DNA of 64,000 nt, from NCBI GenBank assembly GCA_037042915.1, contig CM073193.1:930001-994000 (forward strand), read 5' to 3'. The position numbers were made by a program, and so were the translations under genes. Origin of the DNA: Auricularia sp. M13 (Eukaryota; Basidiomycota; Agaricomycetes; Auriculariales; Auriculariaceae). Below the pieces are notes generated by a model that made no database searches, was not told the origin of the DNA, and saw only the letters and a list, made by a program, of their open reading frames with translations. How positions within the stretch are numbered: position 1 is the first letter of the stretch; every line of letters begins with the position of its first letter. Below, piece by piece: positions 45,232 through 57,678 of this stretch.

Positions 45232-47157
45232 ATGCTCGAATTATTCCTGCAGCATCCCATTTTGACCCTGCTGGGCGCAGGACTCGCGGCCGTCCTGGCG
45301 GATTACGCTCGCATGCTCTATCTGCGGTCCAAGATGGTGCAGTACAAACGTAAACATGTGTTGATGCGCCTAAACAACTAACGAACTCGCGATGGGTATA
45401 GCCTCCAGGTCCTTTCCCCTGGCCCCTGATTGGCAACACATTCTCCCTACCTGACGAAAAACCCTGGTTTTACTTCGAGGCTCTGGCGAAGAAGTTCAAC
45501 AGCCCTGTCATCACATTCTGGATTGGAAGGTTGCCGTTCACGTCCTGTGCTCTCATGATCTCACATGCTGATAACATCTGTAGGAGTCCCACCGTCTGGC
45601 TTAACGATGCCTGGTCGGCCTCCGAGCTGCTCGACAAGCGCGCCGCAATCTACAGCTCGCGCCCGCGCATGGTGGTCTTCGCGGAGCTGGGCGCGGGGCA
45701 GTCGAACTTGGTCAACATGTACACCTTCACGACGGAGCAGCGCGACCGGTGGCGCGTGCACCGGCGCATCACGCACGCGGGCGTCGGCGTCCAGAAGGTG
45801 CGCGAGTACCGCAAGTTCCAGGACGACGAGAGCCGCGTCGTCGCGCTCGACATGCTCAGCTCGCCGGAGCGCTTCGCGGAGCACTTTGAGCGCTATGCGA
45901 CGAGTGTTGTTAGCATTATTGCGTTTGGGCGGCGCGTGGAGAGCCCCGAGGACCCGATTATTACGGAGGTCATTGCTGCTATGCAGTTGGCTGCTGAGCT
46001 CAATGTGCCGGGTGCGTCAACCTGCTCTAGCTATACTCGACGAATGCTCATGAGTAACTGCAGGAAAAAGATTCCCAATGCTGATGGAAACTTTCCCATG
46101 TGTGTGCCCGCTCATATTCTCTCTCTCACAAACAAACAGGAAAACTCACACTGTCAGTCCTCGCAAAATTCCCCGACGAAATCGCCCCGTGGAAATACCG
46201 TCTCGGCGGGCGTCGCAAGAAAGGGGCGCACAGCTTCTTCTACAGCCTCGCGCAGGAAGCGCTGGAGAAGGAGGGCCACGACGAGTGCTACGTCAAGCAC
46301 CTCTTCCGCGAATCCGAGACGCAGCACCTCACCGCCGAAGAGATCTCCTCGCTGACGGGCAACCTGTTCGGCGCGGGGTCGGACACCAGCAGCTCGACGC
46401 TCATCACGTTCGTGCTGGCGTGCTGCGCGTTCCCCGAGGCGCTGCCGCGCGCGTGGGACGAGCTCGACGCGGTGGTCGGCGCTGGGCGCAGCCCGAGCTT
46501 GGAGGACGCGGGGCGGCTGCCGTATGTGCGCGCGTTCGTCAAGGAGGTGCTGCGCTGGCGCTCGGTGGCGATCATCGGCGGGCAGCCGCACGCGCCCGTC
46601 CAGGACGACTGGTACAACGGGTGGCTCATCCCCAAGGGCACGTGGGTGCAGGGCAACATCTGGGCCATCCACCATTCCGCGCGCGAGTTTCCCGAGCCCG
46701 ACCGGTTTATGCCTGAGCGCTTTCTCAGGCTCGAGGGGAGTGAGAATCCCTATGCGAGACCGTTCCCTGCGGAGAAGGGGTATATGACGTTTGGGTGGGG
46801 ACGCCGTGTGTGCAGTGGCCAGGCGCTCGCGGAGCAGGGGACGTGGTTGAGCGTTGCGAGGATGTTGTGGGGATTCCGGATTGAGAAGGCCAGAGAGGCG
46901 GATGGGTCGGAGGTCCCGGTTGACATATTCGACTTCACGTACGCTGTGTTCTCAGGTTGCTGCTACCGTGCGAAGCTGATACCTTGAGCAGAAACGGGTT
47001 GAACTGGCGGCCACGACCGTTCAGGTGCAGCATCACACCCCGGAGTGAGGAAATTAAGGCCACTATTGAACGGGAAGGCCAACAGGCATTGGCGGACTTG
47101 CAGGAGTATGCGGGAACGACGAGTTATAGGATGTCCGTGTTTTCGAAGAAGACGTAG
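45232..47157 (+). CDS. Cytochrome P450 monooxygenase, ER membrane-anchored
   Basis: Exons 45232-45357, 45402-45529, 45584-46011, 46064-46099, 46158-46938 and 46992-47157 encode 554 residues. The N-terminal anchor (HPILTLLGAGLAAVLA) is followed by the proline hinge PPGPFPWPLIGN. The I-helix oxygen motif is FGAGSDTSSST, the K-helix ExxR is KEVLRWR, the PERF region is FMPERFL, and the heme loop is FGWGRRVCSGQALAE with the Cys ligand. The C-terminus holds RPRPFRCSITPRS, typical of a basidiomycete clade whose oxidising substrates are mostly unknown. The short exon 4 was placed so that METFPFLAKFPDEIAPW reads through. Confidence 0.92.
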
Positions 47158-48746
47158 GAAAGTGTTGCTTGGAATTGAACAAAATTGTAACTCAGTAGGT
47201 AACTTGGGGTAGTGTGCGCGGCTTTCCCTGTGGCTTAGCTCACCAATGCCAATCCATTCACTCGTCAAACAACATTTCTATCTCACCTCGGTTACCCGAT
47301 GCTTGTTTGCCACATTCTATAGCTCCCATCTCGCACTGACGCGCGCTCTGGTCGCTATTGTTCCTGAAATCAGCAAGCTCGGAAACACTGCATTCATGCG
47401 ATTCTCTGTTAAACTGCCCCATGTAGCTGGTGCCGACTCCCGTTGTTGTTTTCGTGATTGCATGGGCGTGGGAACTTCGGTACTGTACATCGCTTCTTAG
47501 AAGGTCTGTCGAAGGTTAAAGGGGTTTGTTGCAACTGAGTCCGTCGGAGAGCGCAGTCGGCAGCACATACTGCAGCACACGTTGAACGATCCCGCCTGCG
47601 AGCTTGAAGCAAGTCGGCTAATAGCAGGCTCCTCGTTCGAATGTACGTCACGGAGTACGTGCAGGCACCGATATCGAGAACCCGCGACGCGTGTCGGAGC
47701 ACGGGACGCGTGTGATATGAGCGTGGAACAACGGCGGCAAATGACGTGAGTGTGATTGGCCATTGCACGGGCATGGAAGACTGTCTATGTAAAGCATAGG
47801 ACCAGGTGCGAGCGAGTGAGACAGACCCCAGCTGGCTCTGTGCCTGAGACTCGCAGGCGGAAAGGCGGGGGAGAGTAGCTGCGCAGGCAGTGTATAGTTT
47901 AGTGTGCCACAGTGACTCTCAGCGGTCCCGGAGGCATATTGACCGCAGGCCCGCGCGCGCCGCCGCAGACATCGAGAATCTGGAGGTGGCAGAAACGGAT
48001 CAGGTGGGCGCGATTTGGTGGGAGAAGTCGAAGATGCGGCGACCCGGCTGTCGCCCATGTGCGCGCATGGCGCACGTTTCCAATGGCCGCGAGAGCCAGC
48101 AGATCGAGGCAGGGGGCCCAGTGACATTGGAGCTGCAGGGTCGATAGAGACAGACTGAGAGACAGATTGAGCGAATCTCGGACGAAGCCAGTGGCAGAAC
48201 CGAGCGCATGGGGGCTGAGTGGATGATCAGAAAAAGGCCATCGTACGAGCGACGTCGGGCAGGGGTAAAGTGTCGCGACTAGTCACTAGCGCCGGCGTCG
48301 GGCCCCCCTTTACACTGCCTTGTCCGCGGTTGCTCGCTCTTGCTTGAAGCGACAGCGACTGGGGGCAGTTCGAGCGCGCGGTTGCATCATAGCCGAGCCG
48401 CCTCGAGGCCGGTTCGGAGTCTCCAGGCTTGCCAGCTTCTTGCCTCCTGCCGCCAGAGGAGCCTGACGCCGCCGCCGCCGCTGCCGACGCCCGCAAGTCG
48501 TCGCTGCTCGCATCGCTCCTGGCCCCCCGACCGCCCGCCACCACCGTCGCGACGTCGCCCGCCAGCTAGCAGCCCGCCAGCTGTCCATTGTCGCCGAAGC
48601 GCGCTTCACGCACAACGGCCGCGGCATACCACATATAATTTATATAAACTCGCATTTACTGCCAGAGCCCTCACTGCGCCAGACGACAGCCGAGCATGGT
48701 GCGTGCGCCGTGTCTGCTTTTTTACCGCGGGTGTTAACTCAATTGA
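47158..48746. other. Intergenic region / long 5' leader of the GCK kinase
   Basis: About 1.6 kb. The right third (48400-48740) has a TATA-like ATATAATTTATATAAA near 48632 and an ATG at 48695 immediately followed by a GTGCGT donor, so a 5' UTR intron ending near 48759 is possible. No gene with recognisable domains is seen in the remainder. Confidence 0.4.
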
Positions 48747-51376
48747 ATGCCACAGCAACGCAAGCGATCGTCCTTTGGCGGCGGCCAGCCCTCGCCCACG
48801 GCCATCCACTCGCCCGTTAAGCGCTACTCGGCCCAGCCATCGCCGACGCCGAGCAGCGACCCGTCGAGCCAGTACACCCTGCTCGAGAAGCTCGGGACAG
48901 GCTCGTTCGGCACAGTCTACAAGGCGTAAGCCGCCCCCGATTACATCCACGCTGTTACTTACCGTGTCTACTAGGATGCACAATGAAACAAAGCAGATAG
49001 TAGCCATTAAGCAAATAGGTTCGCTCGCCTTGTTGACCCATATGCTCCCGCTCGCTCATCACGCGCTGCTCCATCCAGATCTTGAAGATTCCGACGACGA
49101 CATCTCCGAGATACAACAGGAAATCCAGCACCTTGCTCAGTGCGACTCGGAATATGTCACAAGATATTATGGTTCCTTCGTCAAGGGATACAAACTATGG
49201 ATCAGTAAGCGCTTGGCTCAGCAGTGATAATCCGGATTAACTCTCGCACGCAGTTATGGAGTATCTCGCCGGAGGGTCCTGCCTCGATCTGCTCAAGGCA
49301 GGCACGTTCTCCGAGCCCCATATTGCCACCATATGCAGAGAACTGCTCCTCGGCCTGGATTACCTCCACAACGAGGGCAAGATCCACCGCGACATCAAGG
49401 CCGCCAACGTCCTGCTCTCCGCCTCCGGCAAGGTCAAGCTCGCTGACTTTGGTGTCGCCGCTCAACTGAGCAATACACTGCGTCATACCTTCGTCGGCAC
49501 GCCGTTTTGGATGGCGCCCGAGGTCATCCGCCAGGCGGGCTACGACGCAAAGGCCGACATGTGGTCGCTCGGCATTACCGCCATCGAGATGGCCAAGGGC
49601 GAGCCGCCGCTGAGCGAGTATCACCCGATGCGCGTGCTCTTCCTAATCCCGAAGGCGAAGCCGCCCGTGCTCGAGGGCGCGTTCTCGCTGGCGTTCAAGG
49701 AGTTTGTCGGCCTGTGCCTCACGAAGGACCCCTTACAGCGCCCCAGCGCGCGCGAACTGCTGCAGCACCGCTTCATCAAGACCGCGCGCAAGACGGCGAG
49801 CCTGACGGAGCTCATCGAGCGCTACCAGGACTTCCGCGCACGTGCGCCCACCAAAGGCGGCAACGGCAAGGACGCACTGACGGTCATGCCCGGCGGCGGC
49901 ACGTGGGACTACAACGCGACGCTGCGCTCGGAGTGGAACTTCGACACCGTGAAGAGCGCGGCGATGGGCACGTACAAGAGCGCGGCGCGCGACGTGCTGA
50001 TGCTGCAGGAGGGTGCGGGCAACCGCCAGAGCTACCTCGACCCCGACGGCGAGTTTGGCGAGATCGGCGACGAGGACGACGACCCGTTCGACACCGGGGG
50101 CGCCGTCAAGGGCTCGGACGTCGGCGGCGGCATCGGCATGAACCCCGCCGCGGCGCACTCGACCGTCATCATCCGCGTATGTCTCGCTTCGCTGTTCATG
50201 TGGGGCGTGACTGACGTCGCAAATTACTGCAGCAGGCGCCGCTGTCAGACTCGCCCGGGTCGTCATTGGACGAGTTGGTCAATAACGCGCCGCCGCCCAC
50301 TGCATCCGCCGCGGCGCTCGTGGCGGCCGTGTCGGGCGCGGAGGCGATCGGCCTCGGCGCGCCGCCCGCGTACTCGAGCCCGAACAACAGCACGGGCTCG
50401 CTGCGCGGGTCGACGGGCCGCCGCTCGTCGTACAATGCGCGCACGAACCCGAACGGGACGATCATGCGGCCTGCCGACCTCGGCTCTGGGTGCGTTTTGC
50501 GGCTGCGTGGAAACGTTTGAACGTGTGCTGACGCGTCATGGGACGGCAGGATGGACACGGTGCGGCCCGTCAAGCGCGTCGACGCGGCCAACTCGCTGCG
50601 GCTCAGCGCGGAGTACATCAACTCGACGCGCCGCTCGGGCAGCTCTGGCGGCCCGACGTCGCCCACGTCGTCTGAGGCGGGGAGCGGCAGCCCCGGCAAG
50701 CTCATCAAGCCGCACCCGCGGCGGTCGCCGAGCGAGGTGGCCAAGGCCGGGTCGGCGATGATCGAGGAGGTCGTGCTGCCTACGCTGCAGCAGGTCAGTC
50801 CCCGTGAATTAGACGCTCTCATTTAGGTTGCTGATCAGTGTTTTTTTTTTGGTGGTGCAGAGCATACGCGATGATATGGATGCGAGGGAGATTGAGGCGT
50901 TATCCATGCTTGTGCGCGGGTTTACGGACCTGCGCGAAGCGAATCCCGAACTCGCGTATAATGTCGTGCTCGACATCTTGGCGGGCATTAACGAGTGCGT
51001 TCTCTATCTTCTTCAGTCACCGCTAAATTGCTGACTGGTACTATTTTCAAGTAACAACGCCGTACGGCAGCACATATCGACGACGCGGGGGCTGTTCCCT
51101 CACCGGCGGATAACGCGCAAGAGCGAGATGACGGCGAAGGGCCTCATTGTCGTCGAGCAGGAGGAGGTCGTGGGGCCGAGCACTTCGGCGCCGGACGTGC
51201 GCGAGGTGCGCTCGCCGAGCCGGGTGTCGACCAACACCGCAAGCTCGGCGGAGCGCGCGGAGAACCGCGCGGAACGCGAGGCGCGCGAGGCCGTGAAGCG
51301 CAGCCCCATCGGCGAGCTGCTGTACATGCGCTGGCTGGACGGGCTCAAGCTCAAGTGGCCGAGCATCTTGTCGTGA
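48747..51376 (+). CDS. STE20-family germinal-centre kinase (GCK-III type)
   Basis: Eight exons (48747-48925, 48975-49018, 49079-49204, 49254-50176, 50233-50489, 50550-50793, 50861-50994, 51052-51376) encode 743 residues. The kinase domain (about 40-300) has GTGSFGTVYKA, VAIKQI, DLEDSDDDISEIQQEIQ, VTRYYGSF, IHRDIKAANVLL, ADFGVAAQL and GTPFWMAPEVIRQ. The linker is Ser/Pro/Gly-rich and likely phosphorylated. A conserved helical C-terminus follows (VVLPTLQQ, LVRGFTDLREANPELAYN, INDNNAVRQHI). The DLEDSDDDISEIQQEI motif and C-terminal region point to the MST3/4, Sid1, Kic1 branch that acts in polarity and septation. Start could also be the upstream ATG at 48695 through a leader intron. Confidence 0.92.
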
Positions 51377-52179
51377 GATGCTCCGTTGCACCCCGCTCCT
51401 TGCTTCACTCTTGGTCAGACTCGCCCTCGCCCCAACCTTGTTATTTCCTACGCTATCTGTACGCCGTCGACATGCTCGTCTTGTCTCTTTGCCACTAATG
51501 AATGACCCCCCCCCCTTCCCCACTCTCCAATCCCCTCATACCTCATACCATGTTCCCACTTCCGCCCCCCGCATTGCTCATCCATCCATCCCCTAGTCTT
51601 AGTCTTGTCCTTGTCTCCCCCGCCACGGTACATAGCACCTCCCATCCCATCCCGCCCTGCACGCTGTTGTTTTCGAGGACGCTCTACTCACGTCTGTTCG
51701 TCTGTTCGTTTGTTCTCTGTTCTGTTCTCTGTTCTCCCGCTCGCTCTCACGACCTTTGACGACCACTCTCAGAACTCGACGCTTATTCTTTCTGTCTCCC
51801 TCTCTTTTGCTCGTGCAGTTTTCGGGCTTTCGGTCGTCCCCTGGCGTACATACATACTGTAATACCCGGGGTGTGCGTGGCCACTGGCTGCGTATGCTGA
51901 AAACACGAGAGATGCTGTTGTCTGTGTTGGTGCGCTTCGCGGTTAGGGCTGTAACTCACTAAGTGTCATGTACGACAAGGCGATGTTTTTGGAACGTCTA
52001 TCGTTGCCGCTACACTGAGCTCTGCGCTATGCGCTGTAGTTCCAGTGTGAAACGGTGTAGAAACAGCTTCAGTTCGGTACCGTGCGTCCATCAGCGCGGC
52101 TCAGTGGCGGCTGTCCGGCTGAAGCCTGACGGCGACTCTCCTCTGCTTCCTCCACCTCACGCGCAGCCCGCACCACTGG
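51377..52179. other. Intergenic, pyrimidine-rich 3' UTR
   Basis: From about 51400 to 51800 the plus strand is strongly C/T-rich with runs such as CCCCCCCCTTCCCC and repeats of TGTTCTCTGTTCTG, likely the 3' UTR of the GCK gene. No gene is recognised. Confidence 0.4.
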
Positions 52180-54615
52180 ATGGCAAGCGGAGCAGACTGG
52201 CGGCAGTCATGCCCCGCCGGCTCGTTCAACCCGTACTTGCGGGAGTCGAAATGGACGTACGAGTACAAGCTCTGCATGGTCATGGAGGCTATCGTCAAGA
52301 CCGAGCTCTCGCTAGGCGACGTCCTCCAAGGCATCTTCACGCCGCACTTGTTTGATGCGCCTGCCACGCGCCCGTTTGCGCTGCTAGTCGCTGCCTTTCT
52401 GCGCGGCAATCCGAGGGCGTATGTGCCCGCTGTGCTCGAGCGCATCCTGCGACACCCGGATAGCAGCCCGCGGGATGAGAAGCGGTGTTTTTCGCTGGAC
52501 GTGCCGTATCACCAGCTCAACGATGCTTGCTCGGTTCTTACGTCGTGGGCCGCGCAGACTTGTGCGAAGCGACAAGCGTTGCACGGAGCCCCGAAATGCG
52601 ATAGTGCAGAGACTGTTCGAGCGCTCCCGCATCTTCTTCCCGCTCCATATCCTCGCAATCCTGCCCATCCCCTCAGACCATTATCTTCATGTAAGACGAG
52701 TATGGTCTCAGTCGGATCCCCGCTCATACCGCCCCTCAGCGCCCTTCGATCCCCCGGCCGCCTCGCAGAACGTCAGACTCCGAGTCGAGCCTACAGAGAG
52801 CAACCCGTCGAGCTCGGATATCATTATACTATCTAACTCTGCCGTGGATAACGGCGCTAGTGCCGACATATTCGTCGGCGAACTTGACGAAGAACCCCGC
52901 ACGAAAGTCGCGCTCAAGGTGTTTAGACATGACTATGCTGCAAACAAGAACCCGCTTCTTGCTACGGTATGTTTTATTCTTTGAGCGTGAGGACGTTCTC
53001 ATGCTCCCAAAGCACTTGAAACGAGAAATTCTCGCGTGGCAAAAACTGCGCCATCCCCGGTTACTGCCCTTCCTGGGCACATCCGAATGGAACGGCCGAC
53101 CCATTCTCATCGCGCCTTATATGACTGGCAACCTGTTGCAGTACGTAGAGAGAAACCCAGAGGTCGACAGGCTTCCGTTTGTAGGTCGTTGTCATCCGGA
53201 CAAGCGTCTTGGGTCTGACTTTGCGCCTCATATGCAGGTTCGCCAAGTTCTGGAAGGTCTAGTGTACCTCCATGAGGATGCCAAAATCGTCCATGGCGAC
53301 CTGAAATGTGTAAGACCTTGCAAACGCGTGGCTGGCGCTGACCGCCGCTACAGCAAAACGTGCTTGTTACACAGTCTGGCGAGGTCATGCTTGCCGACTT
53401 TGGTCTGAGCACGCTGATCGAGAAGTACGATGATGATGCCACGACGTGCAGCGCGATCCGCTGGCAGGGCACGCTCCGCTTCAGTGCTCCCGAAGTGCTG
53501 GACGAAGAGACGTTTGTCAAGCGGGCATCGACCGCAGGCATTCAGCATCGTCTGCGTTCGAAGACGCCTCAAAGCGACATTTACGCGTTCGGCATGTTCA
53601 TTCTCCAGGTACGTATCCGTATCTCCTGCGGCTGCGCGACCCAACCTCCAGGCAGCTGTTCACTGGGGCCTCGCCGTGGGACGGCATCCCAGAGCTGCAA
53701 GTGATTAAATATGTGCTATCCGGTTTGACGCCTCCACGACCTGGACTCAAGGCACGGGAGCGCGGGCTTAACGACTTCTTGTGGCGCGTGTGCCACTGGT
53801 GCTGGCAGTTCATGCCTTCCCACCGTCCACACGCACAGTTGATCTCGCACGCCTTGACCTTGGGATGCACTAAGACCAAACCCGCCGGTATGCTGCGCTG
53901 GATCGGGTCCACGGCATTTGAACGGCAGCAATGGGTGTTCCCCGTGCTCAACGGTGTACTGTCTATTATTCAGGACGCTATTCTCCCCGCCACCATGACA
54001 CCCACCGCCCTGCAGTACTTGGCATCGGCCATTGCGAGCGTGGAAGGGCATGACAAACTGGGCATGCGCACCGCGCTTACGCACCTTTCCTCGCTGCTCG
54101 AAGGAAACCCATCCGCTGCTCTCGGTCTGCTAGATTCCCGATCGGTCCCCACACCTTGGCAGACGCTGTACCGCGCTGCACACGAACTAGTGCCACGCAG
54201 TGCGCTCGATATTGCGCTGATTCTCGCGACAGCCTTGCGGGATGAGAAGGCGTCTGCCTCGTGGAAGGATACCCCAGATCCCCCGCGCGCTGAACGCGCC
54301 GTGCGTCTCGCGCAAGTTCTTCTGGACGTCGATCTCGCGAAGTTGCTCATCCCCATCTCGTCTGCCGACAATCAAATAGACGAACGATTGCAGCTGCTCT
54401 TGCGTCTCGCCGTCCCGGAATTGTCGCCTGACAGATGGCCCTCGCTGCGCGCAGCGGTACTTGCGGCCAGCCAGAGCATCCCTTCTTCGCGTCGCACTGG
54501 TGTGCAGCAAACCGTTGTTGACATCGACGGTGTAGTGGGCCCAAAGAAGCGTTTACCGTGGTCCCTTGAGCAGTTGCTCGACCCTCGAAAGCGCATACGC
54601 CGCTCAACTTATTGA
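52180..54615 (+). CDS. Gene F: chimeric kinase with DUF6589-neighbour-like N-terminus and novel C-terminus
   Basis: Six exons (52180-52690, 52740-52966, 53013-53180, 53238-53309, 53354-53608, 53656-54615) give 730 residues in one phase-consistent chain. Residues about 1-170 (WTYEYKLCMVMEAIV, LLVAAFLRGNPRAYVPAVLE, LNDACSVLTSWAAQTC) resemble, from memory, the leader that precedes DUF6589 domains in many Agaricomycete proteins. The kinase (about 190-430) has VALKVFRHD, PRLLPFLGT, IAPYMTGNLLQYV, VHGDLKCQNVL, LADFGLSTL, GTLRFSAPEVL and SDIYAFGMFI; the catalytic residues are kept. The last roughly 280 residues are helical and Leu/Ala-rich with no family I know. It lacks the module of genes A, C, D and E. 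Confidence 0.68.
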
Positions 54616-54945
54616 AGAATTAGAACTGCAAGTAAGTTGCAGCTCGGAGGTCACTATATGTCGAACCATGTTGTATTTTATTCGTACATGGCATGAACAA
54701 TGCTGCATGCATATGATGGAAATGTCACCCATTTCGCACAGATAAAGGTACAGACGTAAGAACTCGCAGATTCAACAGCTACATGGATAACAAGCAAGCC
54801 AGTATCGCGTACCGCGCCTGCAAAAATATAGATGCATGTTCGCCAGAGGTCCCATTACGACCAGTTGTGTTTGCTCTGGTCAGGAATATCGGCCAAGCTA
54901 TACAACAGTCATTACGAGAACGTTACGAGTGGACTGAGCTACGAC
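54616..54945. other. Gap between convergent genes
   Basis: 330 bases between the stops of gene F and the MYND gene. It is AT-rich and presumably holds both 3' UTRs. Confidence 0.35.
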
Positions 54946-57184
54946 TTACTCGAGTTCGAGGCAGTCGCCGACGCGCTTCGCCCAAAGGTAGACCAGTTGA
55001 CCGTGGAACCCCTTCTGCACAATGACCTTCCGGAATTGTGTGTATCCGACGACGTCGAAGGGGATGGTAGCTCCCTCTTGCTGTTTCGCAAACGCAACAT
55101 CGGCCGGGCCTGTGCGCACGAACAAGCTACGGCGGCGGTCGAAGAGGAACACTGTCGTCCCGCGCAGCCGTGTAAGGTCGCCAGAGACGTAGTCAGCGGG
55201 CATCTGCACGCGTACTACGAAGCGTGCAGTGCCATATTCGTTTGGCGGGCAGTCGCCATCTTTGGGACAGCCGCTTTGTTTCACGGCCTCCTGTACTTTA
55301 GTGTTATGGCTCGCTCCACAGCGCGCATCGCGAAGTTTGACGTACCTGCTCGACAGTGAAGCCAGCGTCGAGGATGGTCTCGTGGAACCCCCGGGTGCAG
55401 ACGTAGAACGTATTGGCAGGGAGGTCGCGCTCCGTGCCCAGCAGCCGCTGCGAGAACTTGCACATTTCTTTATGGTCTTCCCAGTCACCTTTGTTGCATG
55501 CAGCACCGCAGTACATCTACAGTAGGTCCGCATCAGTACCGCGCACACTTCACTTCTGCAATGCTTGCATACCACAGATTTGCACCTTCAGTCGGTCAGC
55601 ATCAACATGCGGACGATGCGTAGAAACAGGACGCACTTGGCACACGACAGCTTGCAGCCTTCCTTACCGCACTTCTTGCAAGTTGTGTATCTCTTTGGCG
55701 CGACGCCGGTTTCGAGTTCTTCCAAGGCCCTGCCGCACGGCTTAGCTCGGTGATTCGCTTAGAAACAGTCATACCTCCAACGCAGACGCAAGCACGGCAC
55801 CACGAAGCTGATGCGTGTCTCCTTGATAGCCTCGCGCGACAAGCCGCTCCAGTGCGACTGCACCTCGTCCACGTAGTCGCTGTCGACCAGGGCGCGGTTG
55901 GCATCGAGCACGCGGGCCCACGTACGCAGGTGGTCCACGGGGACCTCGTGGCCGGATTGCAGGTGGAACGTCAGCTTTTCGCGCGCCTTGCGGTCGTTCA
56001 GGCCGAACGATTTCTTGAGCTTCTCTTCGAGATAAAGCATGTACTGTAACCCGTTCTTCGGAAAGGAATAAGCTTCTTCTGCAGCGGGACGGGGGTGCTG
56101 CTGACAACAGTACCTTTGGACGCGCTTCGCAGTAAGCATAACGAACGACGAGCACAGGCATCTTGGGTGTTTTCATCATGGGAATGATCGGACCTGCGCG
56201 CGCGAGTCAGCAGACCGGGCTGCAGTGCAAATTCAGTCCTGTCGCACCGTCTGACCTCCAGTTAAACTTGGTTTGCTGCACCGAGCGGAGGAATTTCCAC
56301 TCCTAGAGATATGCGGATGATTCAGACGTGCACTTGGAGGGTATAGTCTGGATGCGCGCACTTTTTGCGTGGGATCCGGCCACGCGACTTGCTTAACATC
56401 GAGGACTTCGATAATGAGCATGTTGCCGTTAGGGTTGTAGAACGCGAGGAAGGGAACATTGGCGCCTCCTAGGGTGCCAGGTTGGTATATCAGACTCGCG
56501 CGTAGAAGTACAAAGGCTGACCCTGGGATGTGATCTCATTGGCGAGAGAGCTCATGGCGTTTTTGACACCATACCAAGCGCCGGTCATATTTGGCGGTGG
56601 GTTACGGTGTCGACCCTGCATGATTTCGAGTTGCGTGAACGCAGAGGTCTGAAAATGCCGAAATACAAATCTGCAACGGTTGTCGTGTTCAGCGTTTCTT
56701 CGTCAACAAGCAAAAGAGCTGAACAATTCACGAATCGAGCTTGTCAGCGTCCTTAATCCCGTCCAGTTGGACAGCACCTCTGCTTGTCAGGCCGCTGGTG
56801 TCGCTCTTGTCTTGCCATCCCGGCCAAGTTGGCAACTTGTCGACTGCGAGCTTCTGCTTGCCGCCGAACGTCTTGCCGGGGAAGAGGAGGTCAAGTCTAC
56901 GACGAAAATGAGCTCTGCACAAAGACAAGGATGTGCTACGCCTACCTTTGTGAGTCCCACAGTGCCAATCGTAGCTTCTGCTTCAATTCTTCGTCGGCTG
57001 CGGTGGTAGACTGCGGGTTGAAGCCATTGACACCGAGCGACTTGAGCAGCACGAGCAGCTCGATTCTTGAGAACTCATCGAATGCTCCAGGATCCTCCTC
57101 AGGATCAGCTATTTTCATTTTGGCCGCGAGCCTCGCGATTTCTTCGTTCGATACGTAGGTCGATTCATAGCTGGACTCGGCCAT
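54946..57184 (-). CDS. MYND zinc-finger protein, uncharacterised
   Basis: Ten exons (57184-56946, 56914-56732, 56670-56522, 56468-56362, 56302-56248, 56193-56114, 56043-55775, 55729-55633, 55516-55346, 55290-54946) encode 564 residues in a consistent frame. The MYND finger lies at about 390-430: TTCKKCGKEGCKLSCAKC followed by MYCGAACNKGDWEDHKEMC, with the complete Cys/His set. The N-terminal half (FDEFSRIELLVLLKSLGVNG, KLPTWPGWQDKSDT, GPIIPMMKTPKMPVLVVRYA) is conserved-looking but unassigned. MYND fingers bind proline-rich peptides, so a protein-interaction role is inferred. The first intron is only 31 nt. Confidence 0.82.
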
Positions 57185-57678
57185 CGATGTCGAGCTTCTT
57201 TGTGGCAGAAGGCAAAGAAGGAAGTGGCTGTGCTACGTGCAACGCTTCCAAGCTTCATTCGGAGATAACTATACCGATGCGCGGCTATAGCGCGTCAGGC
57301 CAGCGTCTTGATGGAAAGACGATGCTTAACCAACCCACGGCGCACGCGACCATGAGTTTCTCGTCAACTGCAATTTTCTCTGTTGAGCATACTTACAGTG
57401 TATACAGCTACCCTCGGGTGAGTTAAGAGACCTATTTAGAACGTGGGAACTGCCTCTGGACCACCGTTGCCACATAAAAAGCGACACTTGCCGCTAAGCA
57501 TCGGGGAAACTGGCTCTAAGAGGGGGCCTGCAGGCCCCCGTGGTTTTGGATCACTTTGTGATGGTTACTTGATCCCAATATTAGTCTCTGATAAGGTGCG
57601 AAGTCAGCGCAGTGAGCACGTGACCACGCGACGCTCTTGGTCTCATCCTGTTCGCTCGCGCTCGCCTGTTCGTGAAGA
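57185..57678. other. Divergent promoter between MYND gene and beta-grasp gene
   Basis: 494 bases between the two ATGs. No gene or repeat is recognised. Confidence 0.4.

Noticed and set aside
47158-48746. Possible extra genes upstream of the GCK kinase (several frames over 80 codons)
   Set aside because: No conserved motif, no consistent splice chain, and strongly Pro/Arg/Ser-biased composition.
54946-55575. One long minus-strand frame at the end of the MYND gene as a separate gene
   Set aside because: The splice sites at 55346 and 55290 and the MYND cysteines show that it is the last exons of the larger gene.
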